Shown: positions 1 through 9,612, counted from the first letter of the stretch. The stretch: 64,000 nucleotides of DNA from Armatimonadota bacterium (GCA_026003175.1 BPGT01000003.1:62001-126000), one strand, 5' to 3'. Notes: generated from the sequence alone by a model not told the origin. Numbers and translations are program-made.

Positions 1-1922
1 ACAAATATTTCAGCCACCTGTACTTGTGCGACCTGCGCACGCGCGAGGTGCGCCAGTTCACCTGCGGCGAGGTCGCCGACAGCCAGCCACGCTGGTCACC
101 CGACGGCAAGACCATCGCCTTCGTCAGCAACCGCCAGAAACCCAGGTCACAGATATTTCTAATACCAGCCAACGGCGGCGAAGCGCGCGCGCTCACCTCG
201 CTGGAAGAGGGGAGTATCGGCGAGATTGCCTGGTCGCCAGACGGTTCCATGATTGCATTTACCTTCCGCCTGATGCCCGAACAGTGGCGCGAACAGACGG
301 TGAAAGAGCGCAAAGAGAAGGGCTTTTCCACCCCACCCCGCATCATCACGCGCCCGTTCTACCGACTGGACGGAGCAGGCTACTTTGACGGCGAGTACTA
401 CCAAGTGTGGGTGACGGATGCCCGCACCGGTGAAGCAAAACAGCTGACGAATGAGGTCACATCCTGCGGCAGTCTGAGCTGGTCTCCGGACGGCAGCAAA
501 ATCGCCTTCGTGTGCAATCGTAGCGAAGACCCCGACCTGAATCCCAACCTGGAGGAAATCTGGCTGGTTCCTGCCGAAGGCGGCGAGTTGCAGCGGGTAG
601 AAGCCCCTAAGGGACCCAAAAACAGCCTTGCCTTCTCACCCGACGGCGCACGTATCGCCTACATCGGGCATACGAAGGTGGATGACATCTGGGGTGTCAC
701 CAACGACCACCTGTGGGTAGCCGACTTGAACAACGGCACCGCGCGAGACATCATGGAGAACTTTGACCGCTCGCTGGGTAACCTGACGCTCAGCGATATG
801 CGTGACGTGGGCGGTGGAAGTCGTCCGGTATGGACACCCGATGGCAAGCAGATTCTGTTCCTTGCCAGCGATAGAGGCAGCACAGTGCTTTACAGCATCT
901 CCGCGGAGGGGGGCGAACCTGTTGCCCTGCGCGGAGAGCGTGCGGACATCACAGGGTTCTCCCTGAGCTCAGATGGTGAACGTATCGCCTGGTGTGAGGG
1001 TACAGCTACGCAGCTGCATGAGGTGTTCGTCGGTTCGCTGGAGAACGGAGCGGTACAGCACACTGATACCGTCACCAGCTTCAACGCCGACTGGCTGGCG
1101 GAGGTGCAGATACAGACTCCCGAGGAATTCACCTGCCTCTCACCCGATGGCAACGAGGTACACGGCTGGGTTTTGCATCCACCCGACTTTGACCCTGCGA
1201 AGAAGTATCCCCTGATACTGGAGATTCACGGCGGACCGCACGCACAATACGGTTGGGTGTTCTTCCACGAGTTCCAGCTGCTGGCAGCACAGGGTTATGT
1301 AGTAGTGTACACCAACCCACGCGGAAGCAAAGGCTACGGTGAGGCGCACACCGCCGCTATCAAGGGTGCATGGGGCGGTCCCGACTACACAGACCTAATG
1401 GCGGCGGTGGACGCCGTGCTAAAGCGCGGCTATATCGACGAGACACGCATGGGGGTGATGGGCGGTTCCTACGGCGGCTACATGACCAACTGGGTAGTGT
1501 CACATACCGACCGCTTCCGCGCCGCCATTACCGACCGCAGCGTGGTGAACCTGCACAGCATGGCGGGAACATGCGACTTCCCCTTACTACCCGGAGGCGA
1601 TTACTTCCGGGGCAACGCGTGGGCGGAGCCGGAGCATCTGTGGGAACACTCGCCGCTGAAGTACGCGGGCAATATCAACACCCCGCTGCTCATCATCCAT
1701 AGCGAAGGCGACCTGCGCTGCCCTATCGAGCAGGCAGAGCAACTGTTCGCCGCATTAAAGGTGCAGAAGAAGGAGGCGGTACTGGTGCGCTACCCGTTGG
1801 AAACCAGTCATGGGTTGTCGCGTTCTGGTCCGCCCGACCTGCGCGTGCACCGATTGCAACAGATTGTGGACTGGTGGCAGAAGCACCTTGGGACAGGAGA
1901 GACAATTCGCCCAGCGAATTAG
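1..1922 (+). CDS. S9-family prolyl oligopeptidase / acylaminoacyl-peptidase (5' end outside window)
   Basis: Serine peptidase of the S9 family, which removes short peptides or acylated N-terminal residues. The reading frame is open to the left edge (first full codon at base 3), so the start lies upstream. Numbering residues from the TTG at 24, the N-terminal half holds repeated WSPDG/FSPDG blades of a PD40 beta-propeller (to about residue 350). The C-terminal alpha/beta hydrolase carries the nucleophile in GGSYGGYM (Ser482), then Asp563 in HSEGD and His596 in SHGLS, so the triad is complete. The stop at 1920-1922 is followed 32 bases later by the start of the next gene, so the two may be co-transcribed. 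Confidence 0.93.
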   Translation, partial: KYFSHLYLCDLRTREVRQFTCGEVADSQPRWSPDGKTIAFVSNRQKPRSQIFLIPANGGEARALTSLEEGSIGEIAWSPDGSMIAFTFRLMPEQWREQTVKERKEKGFSTPPRIITRPFYRLDGAGYFDGEYYQVWVTDARTGEAKQLTNEVTSCGSLSWSPDGSKIAFVCNRSEDPDLNPNLEEIWLVPAEGGELQRVEAPKGPKNSLAFSPDGARIAYIGHTKVDDIWGVTNDHLWVADLNNGTARDIMENFDRSLGNLTLSDMRDVGGGSRPVWTPDGKQILFLASDRGSTVLYSISAEGGEPVALRGERADITGFSLSSDGERIAWCEGTATQLHEVFVGSLENGAVQHTDTVTSFNADWLAEVQIQTPEEFTCLSPDGNEVHGWVLHPPDFDPAKKYPLILEIHGGPHAQYGWVFFHEFQLLAAQGYVVVYTNPRGSKGYGEAHTAAIKGAWGGPDYTDLMAAVDAVLKRGYIDETRMGVMGGSYGGYMTNWVVSHTDRFRAAITDRSVVNLHSMAGTCDFPLLPGGDYFRGNAWAEPEHLWEHSPLKYAGNINTPLLIIHSEGDLRCPIEQAEQLFAALKVQKKEAVLVRYPLETSHGLSRSGPPDLRVHRLQQIVDWWQKHLGTGETIRPAN

Positions 1923-1954
1923 ACAACAGGAAATACCGAAAGGAGGTGACATCC

Positions 1955-2341
1955 GTGCGCATACGGCAAACGGTAGCCTGTTTGTTGGCGGCGATGCTCT
2001 TGCTGAATGTGACAGTGCTGGCACAAAAGGGAGCGAGACCGAAGGCGGACAAAAACGTCCCCAAGTACATCTGCATGATGTGCAAGGTGGGCGCAGACAA
2101 GCAGGGGAAATGCCCGATTTGCAACCTGCAGATGGCGAAGGCTGGCGTGTACGTGTGCACCAGCTGCGGTGCAATGGCGGACAAGCCTGGCGATTGCCAG
2201 CACTGCAAGAAGCCGATGGTCAAGCTCTCCAGCCTTGCGAAGAAGTGTAAAGTATGCGGCTATTACAGCGACAAGAACAAGAAAGAGTGCCCCGTCTGCG
2301 AATACCGCAAGAAGACAAGCAAGAAGGCAAAGGCGAAGTAG
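1955..2341 (+). CDS. small secreted protein with three CxxC pairs (heavy-metal-binding-domain type)
   Basis: About 128 residues. I place the start at the GTG at 1955 because AGGAGGTGA lies 6 bases upstream and the protein then opens with a signal peptide (VRIRQTVACLL...VTVLAQ). The mature part has three repeated modules, each built from two CxxC knuckles: CMMC/CPIC, CTSC/CQHC and CKVC/CPVC. The YICMMC...GKCPICNLQM segment resembles the heavy-metal-binding domain (YHS/HMBD type) found at the ends of copper ATPases and efflux proteins. The tail is Lys-rich. Metal binding outside the cytoplasm is inferred from the cysteine pattern; the metal is unknown. A longer reading from 1874 would overlap the peptidase gene and lacks this ribosome site. 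Confidence 0.75.
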   Translation: MRIRQTVACLLAAMLLLNVTVLAQKGARPKADKNVPKYICMMCKVGADKQGKCPICNLQMAKAGVYVCTSCGAMADKPGDCQHCKKPMVKLSSLAKKCKVCGYYSDKNKKECPVCEYRKKTSKKAKAK

Positions 2342-2347
2342 CAGGCT

Positions 2348-2375
2348 CCCCTCTCCCGAAGATTCGGGAGAGGGG
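2348..2375. terminator. perfect hairpin between convergent genes
   Basis: CCCCTCTCCCGAA and its exact reverse complement are separated by two bases, giving a 13-bp stem. It lies between the convergent ends of the small Cys-rich gene (stop 2341) and the lectin gene (stop 2390), where a bidirectional terminator is expected, but there is no T-run. The CCCCTCTCC core recurs in the 186-bp mobile elements of this window, so it may equally be a REP-like palindrome. Confidence 0.5.
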
Positions 2376-2389
2376 ACACGGGGTGAGGT

Positions 2390-4426
2390 TTACTCGTCCC
2401 CGATCGCGCCGAAGTTGCGCACCAGAATGCCGAAGTCAAACAGGGTCACTTCCAGGTCCCCGTCCAGGTCGGCGTTCGGGTTCCAGTTGCTGTCGCCTGG
2501 CATCGAGCCAAAGGCCGCAACCAGCCCGCCAAAGTCGAACAGCGTGACCTCATTATCTCCGTCGATGTCGCCGTTAATCAGGGCGACATCCTGACCAGCA
2601 ACCTCCTCTGCCAGCCCAAGCGTCACCCCCGTCAGGTTCACACGCAGCCAGTGGCTGGCTTTGAAAGAGACCTCATACGTGCCCGGCTCCACCCACAGCG
2701 AGTAGTCGCCGTTGCGGTTGGTGAAGATGGTGCGAGTCTCCTCGCCACCACCCTCCTTGCGCAGGCGCACAGAGATGGGAACCAACGAGGGATCGCCATC
2801 GTAATCGCCCAGCGCCACGTTGCCTCGAATGACCGCCAGCTTGCCGTACAGCACAAAGGCGCAGTTCCAGCGGTCCTTCGGGTCCTGTCCTGCTTTAGGC
2901 TGAATGGTGTTTGGCGCATACATTTCAAAGCCAGGGTCGGGGAAGAAGCGCGACCGCCACATAAAGTCCTGTTCCACCTCCGTCGGCTGAAGGTCGGCAC
3001 CACTTAACCATGCGAGCGCACTGAAACCGGTGGTGTTTCCGGCGCCGACGCCATCCGAGTAGATGGTCAGGTAGTAGTCGCCCTCCGGCAGGAAGATATT
3101 CAGGTTGGAGTAGCGGTGCAGCCAGTCCTCACCGCCCGGGATGCGCGGGTCGTCCACACCTGCGGAGTACGGTCCGAGCACGCCTTGCGCCACCTGATCG
3201 CCGTCCACCGGTCGGTTCAAGCCGGTGCGCCTCCAGATAATGTAGCGCACATTCGCGCCCTGGTAACCGTCCACCACAAACCAGTCCGCATCTACCTGGC
3301 TGATAAGCGCACCGCCTGTCGGAATGCGGAAGGGAATGGCAGACCAACGCTGTGGCAGCGCCGTTGAATAGTTGCCGGAGATATAGCCCAGGTACACCTC
3401 CTGACCGCTGGAAAGCAGTGTATGCGGCGCGCCAGTATCCCATACAGGGGCTTTGGTGGACTCGTACACTGCCCTCACGATATGGTTGTCGTCCAGCGTT
3501 ATCTGCAGTTGGGGATCGCCAGAGTAGTCAGTACCGTCCACCTGCCACTTCTCGAACTCATTGCCGTCAGGCGCGAGGGTTGCCGCGTTCAACGTAACGG
3601 GTGTGCCTGCGGGATACACGCGCGCGAAGGGAGTCACGCCGTCGCCGGTGCCCACCAGGTCGGCGGGCGATACGGTAATGTTTGGTCCCTCATACGGGTT
3701 GTCAGCAAGCACAATGAGCGTACGGGCAGGCGCGGTGAACGGCGTCAGCGTCCAGTTCAGCACGTCGGTGTTCTCGTAAGCGAACACCGTGCGTCCGCTG
3801 AAGCCTACCCACGCGGAGCCGGAGCTGTCTAGGGCGCCAACAGCTGCGAGGTCCACAGCGACCACAAGTACCGCCTCATTATCCACAGAGACGGTCAGCC
3901 AGCCTCCCGCTTAATCGATGCGCGCGGTATGCACGCCTTGGTCGTTGATGTCAATGGTGTTGGGGAAGAGGCTGGTGTCACTTATCAGCTCACCGTTGAC
4001 GTAGACAGCAACCACGTTGGGGAAGTTGCCCTCCGGCAACTCGTAAAAGGTGGCGAAGCTCACGGTAACGGTTCCCGCTGCGCCCTTTTCGTTGACGTTC
4101 AGGGTTGCCGAAACGTTTTGGATGTGGAACCCCAATCCGTAGCCCAGACCATCCTCAGGTGAAGGACCATGTAACTGGAACTGGAAGGTGGTGGAGAAAC
4201 CATTTGTCAGGTTCTGTTTGGTGGTGTACCAGGCAGCCCCTTGCTGGTTCATGCGGTTCTCGGTAAGACGAAGCCGGTTCGCTGTGACCTGAGCGTTACC
4301 CACCAGGTTTAGCCCTGCAGAGGAGCTGAAGCCGGGGTAGTTAATCTGCGCAAACGCAGGGGCAACGACGAGGGTAGCAAAAGCCCAGACCAGCAGACCG
4401 ATAACCGTTCGAGGAACGCGGAGCAT
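2390..4426 (-). pseudogene. secreted L-type lectin / dockerin-repeat protein broken by one in-frame stop
   Basis: A single reading frame of 679 codons if the TAA at 3911-3913 is ignored. The start is the ATG at 4426 (AAAGGAGGAGG upstream; signal peptide MLRVPRTVIGLLVWAFATL, cleavage near AFAQ). Residues about 25-230 form a legume-lectin-like beta-sandwich (GYGLGFHIQN, VYVNGELISD, then SSGSAWVGFSG and AYENTDVLNW beyond the stop). The C-terminus has two calcium-loop dockerin-like repeats (NGDIDGDNEVTLFDF and NADLDGDLEVTLFDF). The stop falls where ...TARID-x-AGGWLTV needs one residue, most likely Tyr (TAC or TAT to TAA). The two halves (2390-3886 and 3911-4426) are otherwise intact and in phase. 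A sequencing error or stop readthrough is possible. Confidence 0.85.
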
Positions 4427-4482
4427 CTTGGTACCTCCTCCTTTCGTGATTGATAGTGCACTGAGTATGCACCGGTATAAAA

Positions 4483-4511
4483 AGTATATTACAAACACAA
4501 TGGAAGCGCAA
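4483..4511 (-). promoter_or_regulatory. sigma-70-type promoter of the lectin gene
   Basis: Read on the minus strand: TTGCGC, a 17-base spacer, then TATACT. It ends about 57 bases before the ATG at 4426 and near the AAAGGAGGAGG ribosome site, in a locally A/T-rich stretch. Confidence 0.5.
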
Positions 4512-4554
4512 GATGGTTGGTGCGTCAAGGCTGATGCTTGATGTGGTCGCAGGT

Positions 4555-5403
4555 TTATGAACTTGGTATAACCGCACCCTCCTGTAGCTGGCGCACGTAG
4601 CGCGACACCGAGTCGGTACCCGGACCGGCATCCGCCTCGGGGTCGAAGCCACGTAGCATGATACCCTGCCCGCGCGAGAGGTGTGTCAACACCGTTGGAT
4701 GGTCAGTGGGATCGCGCATCTGTATCAACAGGGTAGTGCGTGCCTCTTGAGTGGTATTGACCCCTGATCCGTGAATGGTGAGGTAACTAAAAACAACCAC
4801 ATCACCCGCCTCAGCAGGCACAGGCACCGCCGACTCCAGCGGGTACTGCTCTACAGGCAAATGCCATCCTCCTTCGGGATTGTGCTCTAGCGGGCCCAGT
4901 TTATGGCTGCCCGGCACCACTCGCACGCATCCCTTCTCGACAGGTGCGTCGTCGAAGTGCACAATCGCCGCCAGCATAGTGTGTTTCTCATGGGGGAAGT
5001 AGGGATAGTCCTGGTGCATCGGGAACGGCGCACCCTTTTCCGGTGGCTTGATAAACAGCTTTGTGTGGTGCAACTGGATGTTCTCGCCGATGAGGTCGGC
5101 AATGCGGTCGGTCAAGCGCGGGTCTAACATCAGTTGGGCGAAGGCAGCGCTGTGGTATTGGGCATTATGGCAGTGCAGCAGCTGTGCAGGCAAATTGGTG
5201 AGTTTCTTCGAGCTGCCCCACGCGGCGTTGATGCCGTTCTCGGAGTATATCTGCGCCAGGCGGGCAATCAGTGCATGAGCCTCTTCCCGCAAATACCGTG
5301 CTTCTTCACGGGTGAACACGGATTTCAACAACAGGTAGCCGTTCTCACGGTAGAACCGCACCTGCTCTGGCGTGAGCGCGTACTGTTTTTGGGCGGAAAT
5401 CAT
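4555..5403 (-). CDS. phytanoyl-CoA dioxygenase (PhyH) family oxygenase
   Basis: Fe(II)/2-oxoglutarate-dependent oxygenase of the PhyH family, 282 residues, the usual length. The double-stranded beta-helix metal site is visible: HQDYPYF gives the His-x-Asp pair, HGSG near the C-terminal third gives the distal His, and EARTTLLIQM the Arg that usually holds 2-oxoglutarate. The N-terminus (LTPEQVRFYRENGYLLL) is the typical PhyH opening. The substrate cannot be read from sequence; relatives hydroxylate small or lipid molecules. It stands alone between the lectin gene and dapL on the same strand. Confidence 0.85.
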   Translation of the reverse strand: MISAQKQYALTPEQVRFYRENGYLLLKSVFTREEARYLREEAHALIARLAQIYSENGINAAWGSSKKLTNLPAQLLHCHNAQYHSAAFAQLMLDPRLTDRIADLIGENIQLHHTKLFIKPPEKGAPFPMHQDYPYFPHEKHTMLAAIVHFDDAPVEKGCVRVVPGSHKLGPLEHNPEGGWHLPVEQYPLESAVPVPAEAGDVVVFSYLTIHGSGVNTTQEARTTLLIQMRDPTDHPTVLTHLSRGQGIMLRGFDPEADAGPGTDSVSRYVRQLQEGAVIPSS

Positions 5404-5497
5404 CGGTGTGCAACCCCTCCTGAGAGATTTTTTCTTTGCTAAATTGTGTCACACCGCGCCACACGTCGTCAAGGTGCAGATTATGCCCAGCACATCG

Positions 5498-6670
5498 CTA
5501 CCCAAAATGCTCCCGGATGCGCCTGACAGCCTCTTCCACTCGCTCGCCGTGGTGGTCGCCGCTGACGGTGATGGAGAAGCGCACATAGCCCTCGCCGTGC
5601 TCCCCATAGCCGATGCCTGGTATCGCCAGAATGCCCGCCCGCTCCAGCAACTGTTTGGCGAACTCGATGGAGGACATTCCACCAGGCGTTGGAACCCACA
5701 CGTAAAAAGTGGCTTTGGGCTTTTGCACCTGCCAGCCGATGGACTGAAGCCCCTCTACCAGGATATCGCGTCGCTTCTGGTAGAGGCTCAGCGTGCGTGT
5801 GTTGTCAGCGTATAGCAGGGCGTATGCTCCTGCGCGTGAGATGGCGGCGAACTGTTTGCTGTCCACATACGATTTCATCTTGTTCAGGTTGGCGATGGCG
5901 TCGCGGTTACCCGCTGCGAAACCGATACGCCAACCCGTCATGTTGAACATCTTGGAGAGCGAGTTGAACTCTATCGCCACCTCTTTCGCGCCCTCTACCT
6001 GCAGCAGGCTAGGATGACGATAACCGTCGTATACCACCTCAGAGTACGCCGCATCGTTCACCAGCAGGATGTCGTATTCGCGGGCAAACTGCACAGCCTG
6101 CTGGTAGAAATCCAGCGTGGCAACCGCGCCGGTAGGGTTGTTCGGGTAGTTCAGGAACAGCAGTTTCGCCCGTCGTGCCACATCAGAGGGGATCGCAGAA
6201 AGGTCAGGCAGGAAGCCGTTCTCGCGTTTCAGGGGCATGGTGTAAGTTTCGCCGCCTGCCATGCGCGTGTTAATCGCATACACCGTGTAAGCGGGATCGG
6301 GAACCAGTGCAATGTCGCCAGGCTCGATGTAAGCCCACGCCAGATGGGCTAACCCCTCTTTGGAGCCTATCAGCAGCAAGATTTCACCTTCCGGGTCTAC
6401 CGACACCCCGTATCGTCGACGATACCATTCCGCCACCGACTGCAGGAAGAACGGTTCACCGTAAGGGGTTTCGTCGTAGCGATGGGTGGCGGGGTCTTGC
6501 GCTGCCTCGTACAGTTTGTCGATAATGTCGCGCGGCGTCGGCTGGTCGGGGTCGCCGATGCCGAAATCTATCAGGTCACGCCCTTCCGCCAGCGCTTTCC
6601 CCTTCAGCTTGGCGATTTCACCGAACAGGTAGGGCGGGGTTTTATCCAGACGAGATGCGCGTGCAGGCAA
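5498..6670 (-). CDS. dapL: LL-diaminopimelate aminotransferase
   Basis: PLP-dependent class I/II aminotransferase, 390 residues. The Schiff-base lysine is K240 in NSLSKMFNMTGWRIG; NYPNNPTG (174-181) and the Asp in VNDAAYS (206) are the other PLP contacts. In the DapL route it converts tetrahydrodipicolinate directly to LL-diaminopimelate for lysine and peptidoglycan. The substrate call rests on similarity to DapL-type sequences and on its position 19 bases behind dapF on the same strand, which supplies the next enzyme. Other aminotransferases of this fold are hard to separate without a tree. Confidence 0.85.
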   Translation of the reverse strand: MPARASRLDKTPPYLFGEIAKLKGKALAEGRDLIDFGIGDPDQPTPRDIIDKLYEAAQDPATHRYDETPYGEPFFLQSVAEWYRRRYGVSVDPEGEILLLIGSKEGLAHLAWAYIEPGDIALVPDPAYTVYAINTRMAGGETYTMPLKRENGFLPDLSAIPSDVARRAKLLFLNYPNNPTGAVATLDFYQQAVQFAREYDILLVNDAAYSEVVYDGYRHPSLLQVEGAKEVAIEFNSLSKMFNMTGWRIGFAAGNRDAIANLNKMKSYVDSKQFAAISRAGAYALLYADNTRTLSLYQKRRDILVEGLQSIGWQVQKPKATFYVWVPTPGGMSSIEFAKQLLERAGILAIPGIGYGEHGEGYVRFSITVSGDHHGERVEEAVRRIREHFG

Positions 6671-6689
6671 ACCTCTCTCCTCCTTCGAT

Positions 6690-7529
6690 TCAGATGTCTA
6701 TCTCTCCCACGAACACTTCGGTGGCGGGACCGGTCATCAGCACACGTCCGTCGCCCAGCCACTCGATTTGCAGATCGCCACCAGGCAGGTGCACCAGTAC
6801 CTCCCTGCTGGTCAGCTTGTTTAACGCACCTGCGACCACTGATGCGCACGCCCCCGTGCCACAGGCGAGTGTCAGCCCCGCGCCGCGTTCCCATGTGCGC
6901 AGGATGATTTCACGGCTGTTCACCACCTGAACGAACTGCACATTGGTGCGTTTGGGGAACAGCTTGTGGTTTTCGATTTCGGGACCGACTTTCTCCACAG
7001 GGAAGCCGGCAACGTTGTCCAGAAAGATGACCGCGTGCGGGTTGCCCATCGACACAGCGGTGAACTCCAGCTTTTTACCCGCTACGCGCAGGGGATAGCC
7101 GATGACGCTTTCCGCACCGTCTACTCGCACCGGTATCTCCTCCGGCGCCAGGCGCGGCACGCCCATGTCTACCGTAACAGAGGTGACTTTGCCTCCCTGC
7201 GTGCTCAACTTGAGCGATTTAACCCCCGCCAGCGTCTCCACGCTCATCTGCGGGCTGGTAGTGTGTCTGCGGTCGTAGGCATATTTGGCGAAGCAGCGGA
7301 TTCCGTTACCGCACATTTCCGCTTCGCTACCGTCGGGGTTGAACATGCGCATCCGCAGATGCGCTACCCGCGAGGGCAGCACTAGAATCAACCCATCTGC
7401 GCCAATACCAAACCGTCGGTCGCACAGGCGACGTGCTAAATCGGGCAAGCTCTCCTCGGCAAGTTCCGACTTCAGGCAATCTATCACCACGAAGTCGTTG
7501 CCGATGCCGTGCATCTTGGTGAACTGCAC
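6690..7529 (-). CDS. dapF: diaminopimelate epimerase
   Basis: Cofactor-independent epimerase that makes meso-diaminopimelate from the LL isomer. 279 residues, standard length. The two catalytic cysteines are seen in EMCGNGIRCF (C73) and LACGTGACAS (C223); the opening FTKMHGIGNDFVVID is diagnostic. It lies between hfq and dapL in the minus-strand series miaA-hfq-dapF-dapL, so both final lysine/cell-wall steps are made together. Confidence 0.97.
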   Translation of the reverse strand: MQFTKMHGIGNDFVVIDCLKSELAEESLPDLARRLCDRRFGIGADGLILVLPSRVAHLRMRMFNPDGSEAEMCGNGIRCFAKYAYDRRHTTSPQMSVETLAGVKSLKLSTQGGKVTSVTVDMGVPRLAPEEIPVRVDGAESVIGYPLRVAGKKLEFTAVSMGNPHAVIFLDNVAGFPVEKVGPEIENHKLFPKRTNVQFVQVVNSREIILRTWERGAGLTLACGTGACASVVAGALNKLTSREVLVHLPGGDLQIEWLGDGRVLMTGPATEVFVGEIDI

Positions 7530-7617
7530 TTTGCGTTACTATCAACCTCCTGTGTATCCCAAGGTTGCACTGCAAAGGGGCGAATAATCATTCGCCCCTG
7601 CAGATTTGTTAAGACGG

Positions 7618-7926
7618 TCAGGCATTCTCTGCGGGGGGCTCGCCGGTTTCCGCTGCGCCCTCGACAGGCGTACTCACCGCGCGCGCCGCGGCTTCCGGTG
7701 GGCGATAGGTGGAGACCGGTCTGGAGGGCACCACCGAGGTAATCGCATGTTTGTACACCAGCTGGGTAGGTTTGCCCGGACTGTCGAGCAGCACCGTGAA
7801 GGCATCGAACCCGCGAACCAACCCGCGCAGTTGCACGCCTCCAATCAAGTAGATGGTGACGGCAATGTTCTCCTTGCGCACCTGGTTCAAAAAAACATCC
7901 TGCAAGTTGATTTGAGTCTTCGCCAT
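7618..7926 (-). CDS. hfq: RNA chaperone Hfq
   Basis: 102 residues. The Sm1 region ([28 protein letters not shown], residues 8-35, shown here only by its ends) and the Sm2 signature YKHAI (58-62), which lines the proximal RNA-binding face, are present. The C-terminal 35 residues are a Pro/Ala/Glu-rich disordered tail ending in acidic residues. It directly follows miaA (30-base gap), the conserved miaA-hfq order of many bacteria, and so implies small-RNA regulation in this organism. Confidence 0.97.
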   Translation of the reverse strand: MAKTQINLQDVFLNQVRKENIAVTIYLIGGVQLRGLVRGFDAFTVLLDSPGKPTQLVYKHAITSVVPSRPVSTYRPPEAAARAVSTPVEGAAETGEPPAENA

Positions 7927-7956
7927 GTTGTTGGCTCCCCTCCGTCCAAAAATCCA

Positions 7957-8895
7957 TCAAGTGTGTTCGCTCCGCAGTCGCTCCAGTATCTGCCGCGCCG
8001 TCTCTTCAGCGCCTTGCGAAGCGTCTATCCATTCGATCTGCTTGTCGGCGCGGAACCATGTTAATTGACGCTTGGCGAAGCGCCGAGTTTCACGTTGTAT
8101 CAGCGCTATCGCCTCTTGCAATTCCAGTTTACCCTGAACGACCTGCGCCAGCTCCGCATACCCCAGCGACCGCATAGCGGGCAGGTTGGGGCTGTAACCA
8201 GCTTCCAGCAACCGACGCACTTCCTCCTGCCAGCCCTGTGCTATCATTCGCTCCACGCGCTCGTTGATACGCCGGTACAGAAGCGCACGCGGCATGGTCA
8301 ACCCAAACCGGCGCGCTCTACCGACCTCTGGAGGAGGCTGGCTTCGTTGCCACTCTGAAATCGGTCGTCCGGTGAGGTGATACACCTCCAGAGCGCGGAT
8401 GATACGTACCGCGTCGTTAGGGTGGATACGTGACGCCGCCTGAGGGTCTACCTCCTGCAGTCGCACGTGTAACGTTGCGCTACCCAGCCTCTTTGCGTCC
8501 TGCCATAATTGTTGGCGCAGTGCCTCGTTTGCAGCAGCGGGCGGGATATGGAACCCATCCAGCAACGCCTTCACATACAACCCAGTGCCCCCCACCACCA
8601 TTGGCAGTGCCCCACGCTGCCGAATCTGCCGAATTGCCTCCAGTGCCATCTGCTGAAACCTTGCAACACTGAAGGGCTCGTCGGGGTTGCAGACATCGAT
8701 GAGGTGGAAGCGCACGCGCTGCTGTTGCTCTGGCGTGGGCTTGGCAGTGCCGATATCCATACCCCGATACACCGCCATGCAGTCCGCGGAGATAATCTCT
8801 CCACCCAGTGCCTCCGCCAGCAAGATGCCCACCTCGGTCTTGCCGGTCGCGGTAGGACCCACTATCGCCAGAACGTCAGGCAGGAACTCTTTCAT
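7957..8895 (-). CDS. miaA: tRNA dimethylallyltransferase
   Basis: Transfers a dimethylallyl group to A37 of tRNAs that read UNN codons. 312 residues from the ATG at 8895. The reading frame stays open far upstream to 9531, but that extension has no homology and crosses a good promoter, so I reject it. Walker A is GPTATGKT (13-20); the DCMAVYRGMDIGTAKP, GGTGLY and RRFAKRQLTWFR segments are typical MiaA motifs. First gene of miaA-hfq-dapF-dapL. Confidence 0.96.
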   Translation of the reverse strand: MKEFLPDVLAIVGPTATGKTEVGILLAEALGGEIISADCMAVYRGMDIGTAKPTPEQQQRVRFHLIDVCNPDEPFSVARFQQMALEAIRQIRQRGALPMVVGGTGLYVKALLDGFHIPPAAANEALRQQLWQDAKRLGSATLHVRLQEVDPQAASRIHPNDAVRIIRALEVYHLTGRPISEWQRSQPPPEVGRARRFGLTMPRALLYRRINERVERMIAQGWQEEVRRLLEAGYSPNLPAMRSLGYAELAQVVQGKLELQEAIALIQRETRRFAKRQLTWFRADKQIEWIDASQGAEETARQILERLRSEHT

Positions 8896-9231
8896 TGGCT
8901 CTGCGCTTCTGAGAGTGTGGCTGTTGCGCACGCCCTTGCAACTTGACAAGGTACATAGCATCTGCGCAACCCAGTATACCACAAGCACGGGGTAACCTGC
9001 AAGATGAGCAACGTCGTACCTCCTGACCCACGTTATATCGTATTCTCCGCGTGCAGGGTGGCCCATGTGCTTTGTCAACACCTTCAGGTTGCTTACAAGA
9101 CATTGGTAGTGTGTTGCCGCGCAAGTTGACAATTTGCTTATGGCGTGATACGATTCAACATGGATAGCACCACCTGCTGATACTTCTTTCTCCAACCGCG
9201 ATTCGTAAGCTGCGAGAGGAGGGTGGTCACC
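8896..9231. promoter_or_regulatory. divergent intergenic region with promoters for miaA and the PII-like gene
   Basis: 336 bases with no gene. Minus strand: TTGCAG, 18 bases, TATACT (8973-9002) reads towards miaA. Plus strand: TTGACA, 17 bases, TACGAT (9126-9154) reads towards the PII-like gene, which has GAGGAGGG before its ATG at 9232. Nothing else recognisable was seen between the two promoters. Confidence 0.6.
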
Positions 9232-9528
9232 ATGAAGATGCTCATGATTGTCTGCGAGACGGGCATCGACTACCGCGTGGTCAAGGTGCTCGACGAAGTG
9301 CATGTACCGGGCTATACCCGCTATTCTGGGGTATCCGGCGTCGGGGAAACGGGTAGAAGATTGGGTTCGCCTATCATGCCCGGACAGAACACCGTCTTCC
9401 TGAGCGTCATGCCAGATGAGATGGCGCAGCAGGTTACCGAGAAGCTCAAGCAACTGGTTGACAGCTTTGAGGAACGACGCAAACCTGCTCTTCGCGTGTT
9501 CGCCATGCCTGCAGAAATCATGTTGTGA
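9232..9528 (+). CDS. small PII-like / ferredoxin-fold regulatory protein
   Basis: 98 residues from the ATG at 9232 (GAGGAGGG 8 bases upstream; the GTG at 9223 falls in that ribosome site and is not used). The pattern of a conserved first strand (MLMIVCETG), a central Gly-rich loop (GVSGVGETGRRLGSPIMPGQN) and a second strand-helix unit fits the PII/CutA-like fold. Such proteins bind nucleotides or metals and act as sensors. Here the T-loop residues of classical GlnB are not recognisable, so the signal is unknown. It has its own promoter and a strong terminator, so it is monocistronic. Confidence 0.55.
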   Translation: MKMLMIVCETGIDYRVVKVLDEVHVPGYTRYSGVSGVGETGRRLGSPIMPGQNTVFLSVMPDEMAQQVTEKLKQLVDSFEERRKPALRVFAMPAEIML

Positions 9529-9547
9529 CACCTGCTGAGTTAGCTAG

Positions 9548-9581
9548 GCGGCTCTTCCACAAGCAGGAAGAGCCGCTTTTT
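9548..9581 (+). terminator. rho-independent terminator after the PII-like gene
   Basis: GCGGCTCTTCC and GGAAGAGCCGC form a perfect 11-bp stem with a 7-base loop, directly followed by TTTTT. It starts 20 bases after the stop of the preceding gene. Confidence 0.93.
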
Positions 9582-9612
9582 GCATGGAATTTGATAAAAA
9601 GGAGGGGGCAGT

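Noticed and set aside
8896-9531. N-terminal extension of miaA
   Set aside because: Crosses the divergent promoters and the PII-like gene; MiaA homologues begin at the ATG at 8895.
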